The notes under the pieces are model-generated. The model saw nothing but the letters and a program-made list of their open reading frames with translations, was not told where the DNA came from and ran no database searches. A program made the position numbers and the translations under genes. DNA of 64,000 nt, taken from positions 146,009 through 210,008 of the forward strand of contig JACRCQ010000016.1 in the NCBI GenBank assembly GCA_016218915.1, written 5' to 3'. Source of the stretch: Deltaproteobacteria bacterium. Lineage in GTDB: Bacteria; Myxococcota_A; Polyangia; Polyangiales; Polyangiaceae. The first letter of the stretch is position 1, and every line of letters begins with the position of its first letter. Of the stretch, positions 63,904 to 64,000 are shown one piece after another.

Positions 63904-64000
63904 AACCCCCGCCGGGGCTGATCGCGCCCCGGACCCGCGACCAGCTACGCTGGACGGGCACCGTGTAATTGGCAAGGTGGCGTTGTTCCAGGTACGGAGA

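Overview
The window looks like chromosome from a high-GC member of the Myxococcota (deltaproteobacterial lineage, most like the Polyangiales/Sorangiineae). This is inferred from content: very high GC3, about twenty predicted lipoproteins (many with Gly/Ala/Ser-Asp linkers and cysteine-rich modules), RCC1 and kelch surface proteins, sigma-54 regulators and many ATGA-type gene overlaps. No rRNA, tRNA, CRISPR array, intact insertion sequence or prophage was seen. The taxonomic call comes from style, not from a marker gene.

Region by region. 1-6 kb: end of a DUF192 lipoprotein, a PPK2 polyphosphate kinase, then a minus-strand cassette SDR / acyl carrier protein / B12-type radical SAM / acyl-CoA dehydrogenase that looks like a small lipid-tailoring pathway. 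6-16 kb: lipoproteins, a System II cytochrome c biogenesis pair (ResB, CcsA) coupled to a GEAH-motif lipoprotein, a FabF-type ketosynthase, a TANGO2/NRDE protein and an alpha/beta hydrolase. 16-25 kb: an orphan HydE-like radical SAM protein, a CzcCBA-type metal efflux operon and a TerC membrane protein. 25-32 kb: envelope-stress style genes (small lipoproteins, DUF1269), a repeat-rich gene-poor stretch with a decayed four-helix-bundle gene, a Pal/TonB-TolA/TolB-like trio, a BLUF blue-light sensor, a redoxin remnant and an NhaR-type LysR regulator. 32-45 kb: outer-membrane and cysteine-rich surface proteins, including a lipoprotein with eleven tandem C-C-CC-C-C (knottin-type) repeats, a GldG-like protein, UPF0114, RCC1, M23 peptidase, L,D-transpeptidase and MFS exporter. 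45-50 kb: an OmpR-type two-component system followed by four phased TTCAC boxes in front of a secreted endonuclease/phosphatase-family gene and a kelch protein.

50.4-62.6 kb is the most striking region: twelve same-strand genes, mostly overlapping or closely spaced, encoding what reads as a transmembrane redox complex of the Hmc/Tmc/DsrMKJOP type. From the promoter end: a cysteine-rich HTH protein, a TmcD-like beta-propeller protein, a cytochrome b-like subunit (HmcE/TmcC/DsrM-like), a CCG-domain iron-sulfur subunit (HmcF/TmcB/DsrK-like), a lipoprotein cytochrome c with exactly 16 CxxCH motifs (the same number as HmcA), a Tat-exported four-cluster ferredoxin (HmcB/DsrO-like), an NrfD-type membrane subunit (HmcC/DsrP-like), a 40-residue membrane peptide in the HmcD position, and then two receivers, a PAS histidine kinase and a PAS sigma-54 activator. 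The kinase and the activator carry C-x8-10-C-x2-3-C motifs inside PAS domains. The likely theme is periplasmic electrons passing through a 16-haem wire to a membrane and cytoplasmic iron-sulfur module, with redox-responsive control. The System II haem-ligation genes at 8-9.6 kb could mature the cytochrome.
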